A stretch of DNA of 64,000 nt, taken from contig NC_079888.1 of the NCBI RefSeq assembly GCF_029227915.1, positions 18,208,001 through 18,272,000 on the forward strand. Direction: 5' to 3'. Below are positions 1 through 10,495 of the stretch, piece by piece (within the stretch, counting starts at the first letter, position 1; the number at the start of each line of letters is the position of its first letter). Both the position numbers and the translations under genes were made by a program. The notes below the pieces were generated by a model. The model was not told the DNA's origin and ran no database searches. It saw only the letters and a program-made list of their open reading frames with translations. The DNA comes from Hydractinia symbiolongicarpus. Lineage: Eukaryota; Cnidaria; Hydrozoa; Anthoathecata; Hydractiniidae.

Positions 1-2
1 CT

Positions 3-461
3 TCACACAGTAATCAACGGATTGAGGGATGGTGGTCATTTCTTCGCCGAAATAGAAGCTCTTTTATGATAGATTTTCTTAAAGAAATGGTTAATGATGG
101 ATTATATAATCCTGCTAATGAGCTAGAGTTTTATTGCTTCCAGTACTGTTTTGCCTCCGTGTTACAGAATGATCTTGACGAGGTAACAGAACATTGGAAT
201 TCTCACCTCATTCGGAAGTCCAGGTATGACACGGTTTCTGGTATTCCTGATGAATTGTTCCATTTCCCAGAAACAATTGAAGGGGAGAGTCGTCTGAAAT
301 TATGTGATAGTGATGATTTGGATGAAATGGATGATGAGGACGAGAATAATTACTACGAATACTTCAACTACTTGATTGATTTTCTGGGAATGTCGCAACC
401 TGAGAACTTCCACTCGGCCAAGCATTTGTATACCGTCATGTTATCACATGCGGAAAAATAA
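3..461 (+). CDS. Integrase-core (DDE) domain protein, C-terminal part
   Basis: The frame is open from base 3, so the gene enters from the left edge and only about 152 codons remain, ending at TAA 459-461. It begins SHSNQRIEGWWSFLRRNRS and continues through HWNSHLIRKSRYDTVSG, which is the C-terminal signature of the integrase-core family that is multi-copy in cnidarians, fish and other animals. The E of NQRIE is the position of the third catalytic acid of the DDE triad. The tail is acidic (DDLDEMDDEDEN). The family resembles retroviral-type/Ginger integrases and is probably transposon-derived; whether this copy is mobile or domesticated cannot be told. A second member lies on the minus strand at 7611-9500. 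No stop or frameshift is seen. Family call is firm, function inferred. Confidence 0.75.
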   Translation, partial: SHSNQRIEGWWSFLRRNRSSFMIDFLKEMVNDGLYNPANELEFYCFQYCFASVLQNDLDEVTEHWNSHLIRKSRYDTVSGIPDELFHFPETIEGESRLKLCDSDDLDEMDDEDENNYYEYFNYLIDFLGMSQPENFHSAKHLYTVMLSHAEK

Positions 462-769
462 AGATTAACTTCTTTTTGTGTTACTTCTTTTTTAGAGTTA
501 GATAATCTGTAATTTTGCTAAAATAGCTAGTTTCTTATTAATTCACCTATCAAATACCAATTCGGTTGTATTTTCTGGAGATTAAAGAGATGAGGTCTTG
601 TACCTCCTTACCAAGCCTTTTTTACGCCTTGCGGTCATAGCCTTTCGCTGTGTTCTTGTGTTCGATACAAGATATAAAATACCCCAAGAAGATAAAAAAA
701 TAATATTTTGCATATAGATGGTTATCAACCTTCAACATACCCATACCATCACAGACAAAATAAAGAAAA
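462..769. other. Intergenic, nothing recognised
   Basis: AT-rich spacer after the integrase-core gene. No ORF, repeat or RNA gene recognised. Confidence 0.4.
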
Positions 770-1700
770 GTGGCTACGGAATGGACTAGTGATCAATTGC
801 GCTCAGAACTAGCTCCATTCTCATTGGAAGTTAGAGGACCTAAAGGCAAATTTGAAATAAGAAGTGCAGCATTGGTTTATGTTGAAAGCCTGGAATCACA
901 AGTCAAAACAATGTTCCACTGTCTAAGACATTAGGTTTTTGTGTTTACTAACTAGGAGAAAAATACCTATAGTTCAAAAAACTTTAAAAGAAAACAGAAA
1001 TTAAACCTTAAGACAGATGCAATTCTACTTCTATTTAGGAATGCACTAATAACTCATTACCCCTTCATGAATAATGAAATACATGTAAAAATAGGAGGAG
1101 ATCATGGTGGTGGTTCGTTCAAACTTTCATTTCAAATTTGTAAAACAAAGAATCCAAATAGCAAGATAAAAGAAAGTCATATATAATTTTTACTACCTTT
1201 TAGGAAAAAACTATTATTTTCCTATGATTTTTTATAATCAAATACTTGGCCTTCAGTTCTTTGAGGCCAAGGATAAAAGATCAAATTTGAAAATTGGGAC
1301 AAGTCGATTTACAGAGCAAATTGATAGACTACAGTCCAGTAAATTTGGGTTGGCATTTATCACATTTTTGTAAGAGTTAGCGCTTTTATATTTAAAATTT
1401 ATACCTATATTCTACAATTAGTGACCAGAGAGTACGAGTATTTCTTTCCGGTGATTACGAATTTTTAAGCAGTGCATATGGCATAACCGCAGCTAAAGGT
1501 ATGTAAAAATAGTACAACATATAAAAAAAGTACAAAATATAAAATGTTTTTTATTTTTTATTCAAAATATCCAGGGAGACACCCATGTTTATATTGCAGA
1601 GCGACCAAAGAAGAAATACAGAAAACTGTGGATATTCGTGGAAAAGGAAACTTTAAGGGAGAATTTAGCAAAATTTAAAGACTTACTGGAAAACATTTAT
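770..1700 (+). pseudogene. Exon remnants of an unrecognised, transposon-like invertebrate protein
   Basis: Two coding patches share an orientation. The first (770-934) reads VATEWTSDQLRSELAPFSLE and ends at TAG. The second (about 1419-1498) reads RVRVFLSGDYEFLSSAYGIT and is followed by a clean GT-AG intron (1499-1574). The next exon continues in phase as GRHPCLYCRATKEEIQ, with a possible zinc-binding HxCxxC. Further on, ETLRENLAKFKDLLEN is in another frame, so at least one frameshift is present. The pattern FLSGDYEFL followed by HPCLYC resembles large uncharacterised multi-copy proteins I associate with cnidarian and other invertebrate genomes, but I cannot name the family. Decayed copy likely. 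Confidence 0.35.
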
Positions 1701-1800
1701 TTTTTGTGTCGACTATGATGACAGAAGAAAAGCAGTTGGGCAGAAAAGCAGGCTTTGCATGGACAAAAGTCAAGAATTCAATGACTACGCTTTCAGGTAC

Positions 1801-2518
1801 ATCTGTTTAGTGTTAATTCTATTGTTAGGGTAGTTAATTCTATCTTAGAGTAGGATAAAAAAATTGCTTTGTATTGCTGGCTTAGCAAGTGTAAACACAA
1901 AACTGTTTAAAGTTCAATTTCAACAAATTCGGCAGAGCTTTGTGTTGTCTTGGGTGTTTGTTTTATTTAAGTAACAAGACATTTTATAACAACACAATAA
2001 ATAGAATAGCTAGCCAGATGGTTACTTTTTGTAGCTGGTAAAGGTGTAATGTATACCAGTTTGTTGACGTTCGTCACAACTTTTTACGTTTACTTTTGTA
2101 GATACAAGGCTTCTGGCAACAGACCCTTTCCAAATAATATTTCAGCATGCCATGAGGCCTATGAAGAGAACACTAGTTTTATGAGGAAGGCTTTGACAAG
2201 ACTTAATGTTTTCTAGCGTCATATAAAAAAAATCCTGGAAATGGTGCTAATTACATACAATTCAAATAAGAAAAAGCCATGGTTTTAATTGGTAAGTCAC
2301 ATTTTCACCGAAGAAGTTGTCATGCTGTGGTATGTAGGTGTGGAAAATGCTTGTTGTTCTACCGGTATGGTGAAATAACTTAGCATATATACTATTGCAG
2401 TCCTAGCCAGATGGACACAAAAATGTGTAATAATGTAGTTAACGATATCTGTTCTTGAATGAATTTTTTTGTTAAAAATTTCAAGTATTTACATTTTTGG
2501 TAATTCTCAGCTGATTGA
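1801..2518. other. Spacer, no gene recognised
   Basis: AT-rich. A short exon-like patch near 2103-2215 reads NRPFPNNISACHEAYEENTS in one frame before a stop, but I cannot tie it to either neighbour. Confidence 0.3.
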
Positions 2519-3432
2519 TGTACTTGTTGATACTAACCGTCAAAAGAAAATAACGGAGAATGAAAAGAAAATGACATAAATTGTTCAGGCCATTATTTAC
2601 CTTGGTAGACATGGGCATGCGTTAAGAGGTCACCGTGGTGACTCACAATATCATGGTGAATTTTCTGGTTTTCGGGTAGGGAATTTTGTTGAGCTTTTAA
2701 ATTTTAGGTTACAAGGTGGAGATACAGCTCTTGCTGTACATCTTAAAACTGGTCCTAAAAATGCTACATACATTTCTAAACTACCCAAAATGAATTGATC
2801 AACTGCTGTGGATCTGTAATTTTGGATGAAGTAATTCAAGAAGGATGAAGCTGCTGATTTATCAAAGAAAGAGCAAATGTCCTTAGTTTTGTTTAGAGTA
2901 ATTTGAATATACATGAACAGTTTGTGCCATACATTCAAGGGGCTTACACGTAAAGACTTAAAGGATGTTTTCTTATAGTCACTAGATAACCGGACTTTAA
3001 ATATTAGGGGGGGGGGGGGGGGGGGGGGGGAGCATATGACAATGCAGGTGCTGTTTCTGGTTATAAGAATTCACATTTTGCCCATATTCTTAATTTAAAT
3101 AAAAATAAATAATATATATGTTCATTGCAACAGTCACCGTTTAAATTCAGCAGTTTGAAAATCTTGCAGAATCAGCTCAGTGGCCCAGGCGATGGTCAAA
3201 ATAAAACACATTTCTTATTTCTTCAACTATTCTCCAAGAAGACAGCAGTCCCTTATGATTAACATAAATAAATATTGTCCCAGTTCTAAAAAAAAAACTA
3301 AATTAGAGGATGTTTTGTCGTACTCGGTGGGTTGAACGACTTACTGGTTTCGATATCTTTCAAGAAAAATATGTGCTTATTTATAATATTACTCTGGAAG
3401 ATCCAGGAAATCGATGCTATACGTAAGCGTAT
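2519..3432 (+). pseudogene. hAT-type transposase relic (ZMYM1/DUF4371-like)
   Basis: The plus strand holds successive patches of a hAT-like transposase in the expected order. They are LIDVLVDTNRQKKITENEKK and LGRHGHALRGHRGDSQY (2595-2650), VGNFVELLNFRL and PKNATYISK (2678-2780), DLSKKEQMSLVLF (about 2856-2895), FHCNSHRLNSAV (3120-3160), ISYFFNYSPRRQQ (3211-3251) and RTRWVERLTGFDIF (3318-3362). The LRGHRxD and HCxxHRLN motifs are typical of DUF4371/ZMYM1-type hAT proteins. Frameshifts and stops separate the patches, and a 24-base G run (3007-3030) interrupts the domain. The element is dead. Its ends and target duplication were not found. Confidence 0.75.
3007..3030. repeat. Homopolymer G(24)
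   Basis: An uninterrupted run of 24 G inside the hAT relic. It is very unusual in this AT-rich window. It could be a true expanded mononucleotide tract or a sequencing/assembly artefact, and on RNA or DNA it could form a G-quadruplex. Confidence 0.9.
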
Positions 3433-3785
3433 TAGTGCCACCTTTGCTTTGCATGGTTTTACACGTGTGTTTAACCTTTCCTCCTTTATATTTTTTTACA
3501 TGGGGTTATTTTTAACATTTTGTCGACCACTAAATATTTTATAAGTGATTTTCGAAAAAAAAAATTTCTCGACCACCTAGCTTTTTATTAAAAAATATTT
3601 TTTCAACCACTTAATATTTCTTTAATTGGTTTTTTATTAAAAAATATTTTTTCGACCACTTAATATATTTTGAGTAGTTTTTTTTAAGGGCACACTCCAT
3701 CCATCTGATTATTTAAATTAAATTGAAAGAGCTGCGATATTCAACCTCTGCGTTAAAGCGTTTTGTAAATAAACGAAACGAAAAT
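3433..3785. other. Spacer with short internal repeats
   Basis: Holds three near copies of a T/A-rich unit around 3550-3680, each including TTTTTCRACCACTTAATAT (R = A or G). No gene recognised. Confidence 0.4.
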
Positions 3786-3995
3786 ATGGCGGATGCATTA
3801 TCATGTGGTTCTAACTCTGAGGTAAAACATCTTACGTTGTTTAAAAGCTGTTTTGAAGTTTGGAGAATAAAAAAAGGATATTTCATTATTGTTTCTAGTT
3901 TGTGGATTTTGTGAGAAAAAAGAATTATGGCAAGGAAATTTTGGAAAAGGTGAAGGAGTGAAGGGTAAATACCATAAACTTTTTGTTCTGCTTTT

Positions 3996-4013
3996 TAGCT
4001 AGCTAGCTAGCTA
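3996..4013. repeat. (GCTA)n microsatellite
   Basis: TAGC repeats in an intron of the HECT gene. A second block of the same motif lies at 4207-4224, near the 3' end of the same intron, so the two blocks flank about 190 bp. Confidence 0.85.
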
Positions 4014-5255
4014 CACAACAGCACATCATCAGTTCCAAACTTGCCTAGCTGATCCTACCTATTACATTAACTAATGTTAGCTTTATCATCTACCTTACAA
4101 ATTAAAACTGACCAAGCATAAAGTTTGATTCATGTTCAGATCTATATTTCATAGCTACCTAATGCATGTTTTGTTTATGTGATGGTTCTTATTCAAAACT
4201 GGACTTTAGCTAGCTAGCTAGCTATGTATTTTTTATTCTTGAAACAGGTATCTGACGAATCAATTCATTTGTTACGAACTGAAGATTTTAAAACAATGGA
4301 TATAGCACTTGTGATGCACGTTTACTGGTTGAAAAGTAACGATTTGGAAAAAAGAAATTTTCGAAGATATGAAGTCTCTATATTTTCCTCAAAAGAGAAA
4401 CAAAGTTCGTCATTTAAGTTTAATGGTTACTAAAATGATGGGTGGAGATGTGATTGATATAAAGGATTACACTGTTTGTGTTGGAGAGTACATTGAATTT
4501 AAGGCATTGAGTAAGGCTAAGTTTATTCTAGCATCAAAACCTTTTTCATTTTCCAATGATAGCTACATTTCTTCGGACTCTTGAAATTCATCCAGTTCAT
4601 CAATCACAACCAAAAGTTTAAACCTTACATCTTCTTTTGAATTAAGAGATCAACTCATTAAAAGACAAAACGAAGAGTATGAAGGAGATCAGTTAAAAGA
4701 AAAAGAGAAGAGATGGAGAATAATAAGACGGTGATCAATCTGGAAAAGAAGGAGCATTCGATTAGTCGGCAAAATGCACGAAAGCTTTTAGTCCCTTCAG
4801 AACCATGTTTGACAGAGGAATATGCTGTTATTGCGGTAAATCATGTTACACTGGGCAGATAAAAACGACTATTTTAGGGTGATTCGTACATAGATGTATA
4901 CAATTGGATTGGAAGTCTAGCACCAGAGCCAGAGTTATTTCAGCTCTGCATCAGTGCGCCAGGTCAAGGCATTTGTGTCCTCAACCCAAATGACAAAGTG
5001 AGGAAAGGCGAGCAGCAAATTTTAATGATGAGGGCAACATCCAATTCTAATTTAACTATGGATATAGTTAGCGGAAGCAGTATGTCAATTGCATCAGATG
5101 TTATGATATCCCCGGAATTAGCAAAAAGGAAGTTGACGATGCAATGTCCTGTGTGTGGCGAGAGACAATCTACGGACATAATAGCACATCATGCAGATGA
5201 ATATGAATCACGAAAGTTTGCAGATGTAATAGAAAGTGATTCTAGTGATGATGAT

Positions 5256-5745
5256 TTAAGCTCGGTTCCCACTGTGGTTTAAGTGTGTTTTAAATGTTTC
5301 AAATAAGATTTTAAAGTTTACCATAATGTGAACGTGTTCGTGTTTTAAAATTTTCGGCATAAAACCTGTTTAAACCACAGATAAAAAAACCTTAGATCGA
5401 AAAATTTTGATATTGTGGTTTAATGTGCAAAGGTGCCGACAAATGCCGAAGGACTCTTCAACGATTTTAGGGCACATTTTGCGCATTTTCACGTTAGGAC
5501 AGAAAAGGGAATAAAAAATAGCAGAAAAAAAAGTTTGGTACAGGAAGAGAATCTTAGCGTACTTTATTGCCAATATCCAGTGATTTTTGATAAATCACAC
5601 AAAGGCTACCAAGAGAGAAACGCCACATGCTTTTGCTTTTAAAACACAGTGGGAATGCGCGGGTTTTATTTTAATAAAACACATTTAAAACCTTTTAGGT
5701 TTTCTATTTAAACCCAAGTTAAACCATAGTGGGAACCAAGCTTTA
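5256..5745. mobile_element. PIF/Harbinger-type MITE with TTA target duplication
   Basis: The element 5259-5742 has imperfect terminal inverted repeats: AGCTCGGTTCCCACTGTGG at the left and the complement of CCATAGTGGGAACCAAGCT at the right. It is flanked by TTA at 5256-5258 and 5743-5745, the 3-bp duplication typical of PIF/Harbinger elements. No transposase is encoded; the 69-aa ORF inside is not convincing. Joining the flanks through one TTA restores an open frame reading DSSDDDL then DLIELDKTHC, so the insertion is inside a HECT-gene exon. A Harbinger transposase relic sits nearby at 9807-10120. Confidence 0.8.
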
Positions 5746-6432
5746 GATCTCATAGAACTGGATAAAACCCATTGTAATAAGGAAAACAATGTGACGTTGC
5801 AACCTTGTGAAATACTTGAAGCATCTTAATAGGTGCAGTTAATCAGGGAACTGTAACTAAGATTGAAATAAGGAGAAATCACTGTTTCGATGATTATTGT
5901 GAAAAGGTTTCAAAACCATGGTTAAGATCAAAACTTGGTTGTTCATTGCCAATATATTTACGGTAAGTGTGGCATTGATCAAGGTGGCTTGTCACATGAT
6001 TTTCTCTCAGGTATTACCTACAAATTTTATAACATGATTTCACTTTGTGTTAATGTTGTATACTTTTTTTGTTTTTGTCTGTTAATGTTATGTTGTTGAA
6101 GACTTAAAACTGAATTTTGTTATCTTTTATGCGGAATCTCTGGAAGACATGAGCACACAGCTATTTTCAGTCTGTATTGGAGGAAAGGCCTCCAACTGCA
6201 CACTACGTGGATATAGCTGATGGGATATTCAAGTTTGCAGGTCAACTCATGGCATCCTCACTGTGCTTATCTGGACCAGCTCCAAACATTTTAGCACATT
6301 GGGTTTATAAGTATATTGTTGGTGGCATGGCATATTGTCTTACTGAAATTCCTGAGAGACTAATCAACACCGATCATTTATCGAAAGCATATAACAAGGT
6401 TTTTTTCTGGCTTGATATAGAAGAAAGTAGCA

Positions 6433-6560
6433 ATATTGAAAATCATTTACAAAGAGATGGCTAGCCACCACAATGATGGATTCAACCTGTTAGGTCTTTG
6501 GAAATAAGCTAGAGGTTACCCTATAGAGAAAATGCCTCTAAAAGCACAATTCTCCCACTA
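6433..6560 (-). mobile_element. 5'-truncated USP-retroelement 3' tail
   Basis: On the minus strand this matches the terminal part of the 3' tail seen at 35030-35190 (plus): hairpin AGAGG...CCTCTAG, the stretch CCAAAGACCTAACAGGTTGA, and the end GGCTAGCC...CTTTGTAAATGATTTTC. It lies inside the HECT gene between coding patches. Other short copies are at 13084-13200 and 19422 onward. Confidence 0.65.
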
Positions 6561-7433
6561 CGGTCGTGAAATAGTAAGCAGCTACATTCACTTAATACTA
6601 ATTAAATATTTCTATTTTCTTGTTCCTAGTTGTCTGCCATACAGTCTCGTGAAGAATTCGACACTTTTTGTCTCAGTGATGATGGACTGGACATATTATC
6701 AGAGATTGGCTCTAAAGGTGTTGTTGGCAAAATTAAATTCGATAGCAAATCATCCATTATGAGGTAAACATGAGTTTCATTTTATTCTTTATTGGAGCGT
6801 ACTGGTGTTACTCACACTAAATGTGTTTCTCTATTTACAGATCCATATTTATGAAGTCAAAACTTCAGAGTGCAATGCCTTCTCTTCAGCATCTCATAGA
6901 AGGCCTTAAACTGTATGGACTCTTAGAAATGATTCGATCAAAACCAGACTTTTTTCGATATGCATCTACACCTTCGTTGGATTTAGAATGGGTTTTCAAA
7001 ACTCTAGAAAACGATATGCGGAAGCCGTGTATAGCAATGATGCCACAACATTCAAGGGTGGAGAAGTAAATACGTTTAAATCTCTTATGGACGCCATGGA
7101 AGATATGTATCACGGTGAGTTATTTTTAAATTGTGTATACATTTTTGTATCTATGACCGTTTTATCCTCGCTTCTTATTGTTTGTGTGTAAATGTTCCTG
7201 AGTTTGTTGGAACTGTGGTATTTTGTTGCAGATTAAAGAGCGATGTTGTAAAGCTCTTGGCTTTTTCTGCATATTATTTCGCTACTTTAGGAGACCCAAA
7301 GTTGTTCAAGAGGCTAATGAAGTTCATGAAGGGATCTCCATCCGTGCCTCCTCTTGGTTTGTCTCGAATTATACGAGTATTATTCGTTCATACATGCCCT
7401 GCAGATTGTCACTGCAAGCCGTATGTTTCAACG

Positions 7434-7436
7434 TGT
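7434..7436 (+). other. HECT catalytic cysteine codon
   Basis: TGT in the frame reading KPYVSTCDLCINF. The residues around it match the HECT C-lobe thioester site (STC...L.LP.Y in typical members). Confidence 0.65.
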
Positions 7437-7610
7437 GACCTCTGTATCAACTTCGCCGTTCATTATAATACCAAAGCAAAAATGCTTGCTGTCCTATCCG
7501 ATTCAATTGGTATGAGCAGAGGTTGTTTCGACGATGTTTAAACACTCCCGTATTTTTACTTATGCAAACGAACCTTTATGTTGTATTTATATTTACTATA
7601 CCTTCAAAAG

Positions 7611-9500
7611 TTAAAAATTATCTATAAAATCGACCAGTTCATCATACAAGTCTCTCGCCTCTTCCATCGTTTTAGGGAAGCATAGATTGTTTGTACCATG
7701 AAACGGAGTGCCACACTTTCGAATTCTTCGCTGCAATTAAATATAAGTTTTGCTCGAGTATATGGTTCGGATAACTTCAAATCAGTACTGTCCACAAAAA
7801 CTTTGTAATCGATCGTTCCTAAAACATAATATACGATTTATGAACTGGAAATTTTTATACGATTTTTTTACTTTTTTTTATTTTTTGCGTGTTACGAAAA
7901 AATAGCAGTAAATTTCTTTACTTACCATAACACTCTGCTCTCTAACATTCGGGCATTCCTGGTTGTGATATTTTTGAGTTCTATGAGTGTTGTAAATCAG
8001 TTTTGTTTGCTTTAATTCTTTTTGAATAAAAAGGAGGAGCAAAACTTTAAACATTCCCTATGGTTCTGAAATGTGAAACAGATTAGGTACGTTTTAAAAT
8101 AGAATTAGGACATTTATAATTATCGTTGACCAGGATCAGAATCATCCCAAGAACCTTCATCACGCATATCCTTAAAATGTTAAAACACGGCATTAGCATC
8201 CACATATGTTTTAGTATTTAAGATTTTAAACAGCTCAGTCACTACCTTAAAGTAGTTCTTCCACCATTGACTGCATGATTTCCGCAGCTGTGACCAGTAG
8301 GCCTTAATACGCTATATTAAAGGATTTGCACTCTTAGAAAAGAAATAGAAATACGCTTGTAAATTTTCTTTAAAAATTAAATTAACCTGATTTGAAGTCG
8401 ATTTTCCAAACAAGAAACTTTTTTGTCCTGCCATGGAATCTGTTTCCTCTCTTCTAAAAAGTCGTTGCATGGCTACTATGTTAGAATTTTGAGTACCAAT
8501 GTCTGCACGTACGATTGTCGCAGTACCTACGATATGGAAATACGATATTTGAGGAACAAGCATAAGATTCTCACGCCAACAAAATAACTAAAACAATACC
8601 TTCGTTTTTCTCGACGCATTCTATGAAATAATTAGCTACGACTTTAAGACAATTATTTGTTGATGCACATTCTAGCCACAGCCACTTCCGTGAATACCTA
8701 AATGTATTCGAAATCACCTTCGTTTGCGTTTTTTTTTTTTTTTAAATCTTTGCAACAAGATTAAATGAGAATAGCATTGACAATATTTTCTAACCCATCT
8801 ATGCAACGGTGAATGCAAAATCCATAAGGTTTGAGCTTATCATATCCGTCCAAATGCCAGATGTATAATTTGGCCCCTAAGTGTTTCCAATATATAACTT
8901 ATATGGAGTTTGGTAATATTTTGTCATTTAAATTAACTTTTTTTTGGTAAAATAAAATTGAAAAAGAACCTTTGAAATGTATTTTCGTCTTTCCAGTGTC
9001 TTGCGCTTTCGCGCCTCCACTCCTTCTGGGTCTATCAGCTTTTGCATTTGGTTAACTGAATTGAACAACATACAGATTTATAATTTAGAAATTCAAATCT
9101 CACGAGTCCAAAGAACTTCAACTTACTGACTAGTTTGAATATGGTGAACAACAAACAGTTTCTGGTGACATCATTCTATATCCCAGTAAACTTTCGCTAC
9201 CATGAATTTCAGTCTAAATGAAAAAGAAGTTATTTACCTTCATGCAAACTTTGTCTCTTCAGAAAATGTTGACGTACCTGTACTGCGCTACAAAGTTGAC
9301 TGAAAGATACGTGAGACTTTCGCCGTAAATAAACCAAGCGATGCCAGAATTCTTTTTAACTGTCTCAGGCTAAATATAAAAAAATACTTTACCTTAGCGA
9401 TATATTTGTATAACCTAATCAACAGTTTTCCAGAATTAAGGATACCTTATTTTAATTTGATGTTTCCCAAACAAGACAGCCAATATCTCGTTGTAAGTAA
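7611..9500 (-). pseudogene. Ten-exon integrase-core gene with catalytic Glu replaced by Lys
   Basis: Minus-strand exons, numbered here on the plus strand, are about 9446-9500 (YNEILAVLFGKHQIKI), 9278-9369 (SLRQLKRILASLGLF), about 9130-9215 (GSESLLGYRMM), 8970-9055 (DPEGVEARKRKTLERRKY), 8795-8876 (WHLDGYDKLKPYGFCIHRC), 8600-8697 (SRKWLWLECASTNN), 8387-8526 (VRADIGTQN...STSNQ), 8246-8311 (RIKAYWSQLRKSCSQWW), 8131-8170 (DMRDEGSWDDSDP), 7926-8065 and 7611-7730 (ends LYDELVDFIDNF, stop 7611-7613). Most junctions are GT-AG and in phase; the 8131/8065 join is one base out. The first two acids of the DDE site are present (HLDG, RADIG), but the usual NQRIE is NQRIK. A catalytically dead, possibly decaying copy. 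The same family as 3-461. Confidence 0.65.
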
Positions 9501-9806
9501 AGTTTTGATGATTAAGGATTAAAAAATTACATTATATAATAAAAATCTGAAGACTGCAAATATGAACGTATAAATGTTGTGGCCATGCACTTACTACTCT
9601 CCCGCCATCTTCGCCACTCTCCAAAAACCACTAGTAAAAAAATTAATATTGTTTAAAATGGTCTCTTACATATTTTGCTCCTCTTGTAAAATTGTTTAAT
9701 TCTTGACGTGTAATAAGGATAATTCTCTGTAATTCTCCAATATGATGTGGCCACTGACTAGGTACTCTGCCCTGTGCGCTTTCTTGGTCGACAATAATAA
9801 AAAAAA
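9501..9806. other. Spacer, nothing recognised
   Basis: AT-rich sequence between the integrase-core gene and the Harbinger relic. No motif recognised. Confidence 0.4.
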
Positions 9807-10120
9807 TTATCTCGCTGAGATTATGTTTTTATCAAAAAATTGTGCAGTGCTGTTATGACTTTTTATTATTGAAATCACATTTTCCACTTTAGCTATGATT
9901 GGTTTTCTATATATCCTGAAACGGCTTGGCAAAATTTCAAAAGAGTTTTTAATTAGCCTTCTAGCTCGAGATAGATGATATATAAATACAGTCTCCGGTA
10001 TACAAAGTTCGTTACTTTTAGGATAAGGGCACAACATATATCGTTTCATTGCAAATGCCTTGTCTGAAACAAAGGTATAGGAAAATATTTTAATTAAATC
10101 ACAGTCTTGTGAACACAAGG
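9807..10120 (-). pseudogene. PIF/Harbinger transposase fragment (HARBI1-like, DDE_Tnp_4)
   Basis: The 103-residue minus-strand frame reads YTFVSDKAFAMKRYMLCPYP, then VFIYHLSRARRLIKNSFEIL, then RKPIIAKVENVISI. These match, in order, the conserved block of Harbinger transposases in which VxDxAFPL..YLMxPYP is followed by NYRLSRARR..ENAFGIL and RPI. The Asp of VSDKAF is in the position of one catalytic acid. The upstream part with the other catalytic residues is absent. The fragment is about a third of a normal protein and ends where the similarity should still continue. It may be related to the source of the MITE at 5256-5745. Confidence 0.75.
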
Positions 10121-10174
10121 GATTTGGAAAAGCTTATTTGTTGTTATCGATTGCTTGTCCTATTCAACTATGAC

Positions 10175-10495
10175 AGTAAAGAGAATAGGTGTAATTACAT
10201 CGCAATGCAGATATAACTAGCCTTTTAAGACAGATATTTTAATGAAAAAGGAGGTTTCTCTCCAGAGAATAAGAAGCCACTGAAGAACTTCTGTATTCTC
10301 CCCTTTACAGGGGTGATCAGACAGCTAATGGATTTCGGTTGTACTGAAACAAACACCTATGAATGTAAAAAAATGAGGATTGGTGAAATTCACTTATGCT
10401 TGGGTTCTGGTGCGGCCCCTTGAGTAAGCATCCCCTGCCTCCTGCAAGACACCAGGCACATTCATTGATACAATCCACCAAAACCAATAAAATTA
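10175..10495 (-). repeat. 3'-tail repeat family Y, copy 1
   Basis: About 320 bp shared with 11085-11435, including CATCGCAATGCAGAT, TTCTCCCCTTTACAGGG, GAAACAAACACCTATGAATG and GTAAGCATCCCCTGCCTCC. Read on the minus strand it resembles the 3' tails of the USP retroelements (AAAGGGGAGAAT followed by a TCTC...GAGA hairpin). Further partial copies lie at 17560, 21365, 33517 and 63640. It is probably a 5'-truncated retroelement tail or a SINE-like derivative. Confidence 0.7.

Larger units (their letters stand above)
3786..7541 (+). pseudogene. G2E3-like HECT-domain ubiquitin ligase gene, interrupted
   Basis: Multi-exon gene read by GT-AG splicing and frame continuity. Exons 3786-3821 (MADALSCGSNSE), 3899-3949 and 4248 onward form a SAM-like segment (FVDFVRKKNYGKEILEK, then VSDESIHLL). 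A central region has DVYNWIGSLAPEPELFQL (about 4890) and a UBZ-like finger CPVCGERQSTDIIAHHADE (about 5145). The HECT domain follows: RRNHCFDDYCEKVSKPW and CGIDQGGLSHDFLS (5870-6010), GDG-less FKFAGQLMASSLCLSGP (about 6231), exons 6630-6763, 6841-7114 and 7232-7541. The catalytic motif is VSTCDL with Cys codon 7434-7436. HECT ligases pass ubiquitin from this Cys to substrates. The coding sequence is broken by in-frame TAA/TAG (4860, 4875), a frameshift near 5960, another near 6990, a Harbinger MITE at 5256-5745 and a retroelement tail at about 6433-6560. Family assignment is good; exon edges are approximate. Confidence 0.7.

Noticed and set aside
2651-2938. A 95-codon minus-strand ORF.
   Set aside because: It is the shadow of the hAT transposase remnant on the plus strand.
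4860-4877. In-frame TAA and TAG inside otherwise conserved HECT-gene sequence (HVTLGR*KRLF*GDSYIDV), suggesting stop-codon reassignment.
   Set aside because: All other genes in the window end at normal TAA, TAG and TGA codons and the gene has other damage. A 42-nt GT-AG intron (4836-4877) could also remove both stops, but that would be very short for an animal intron.
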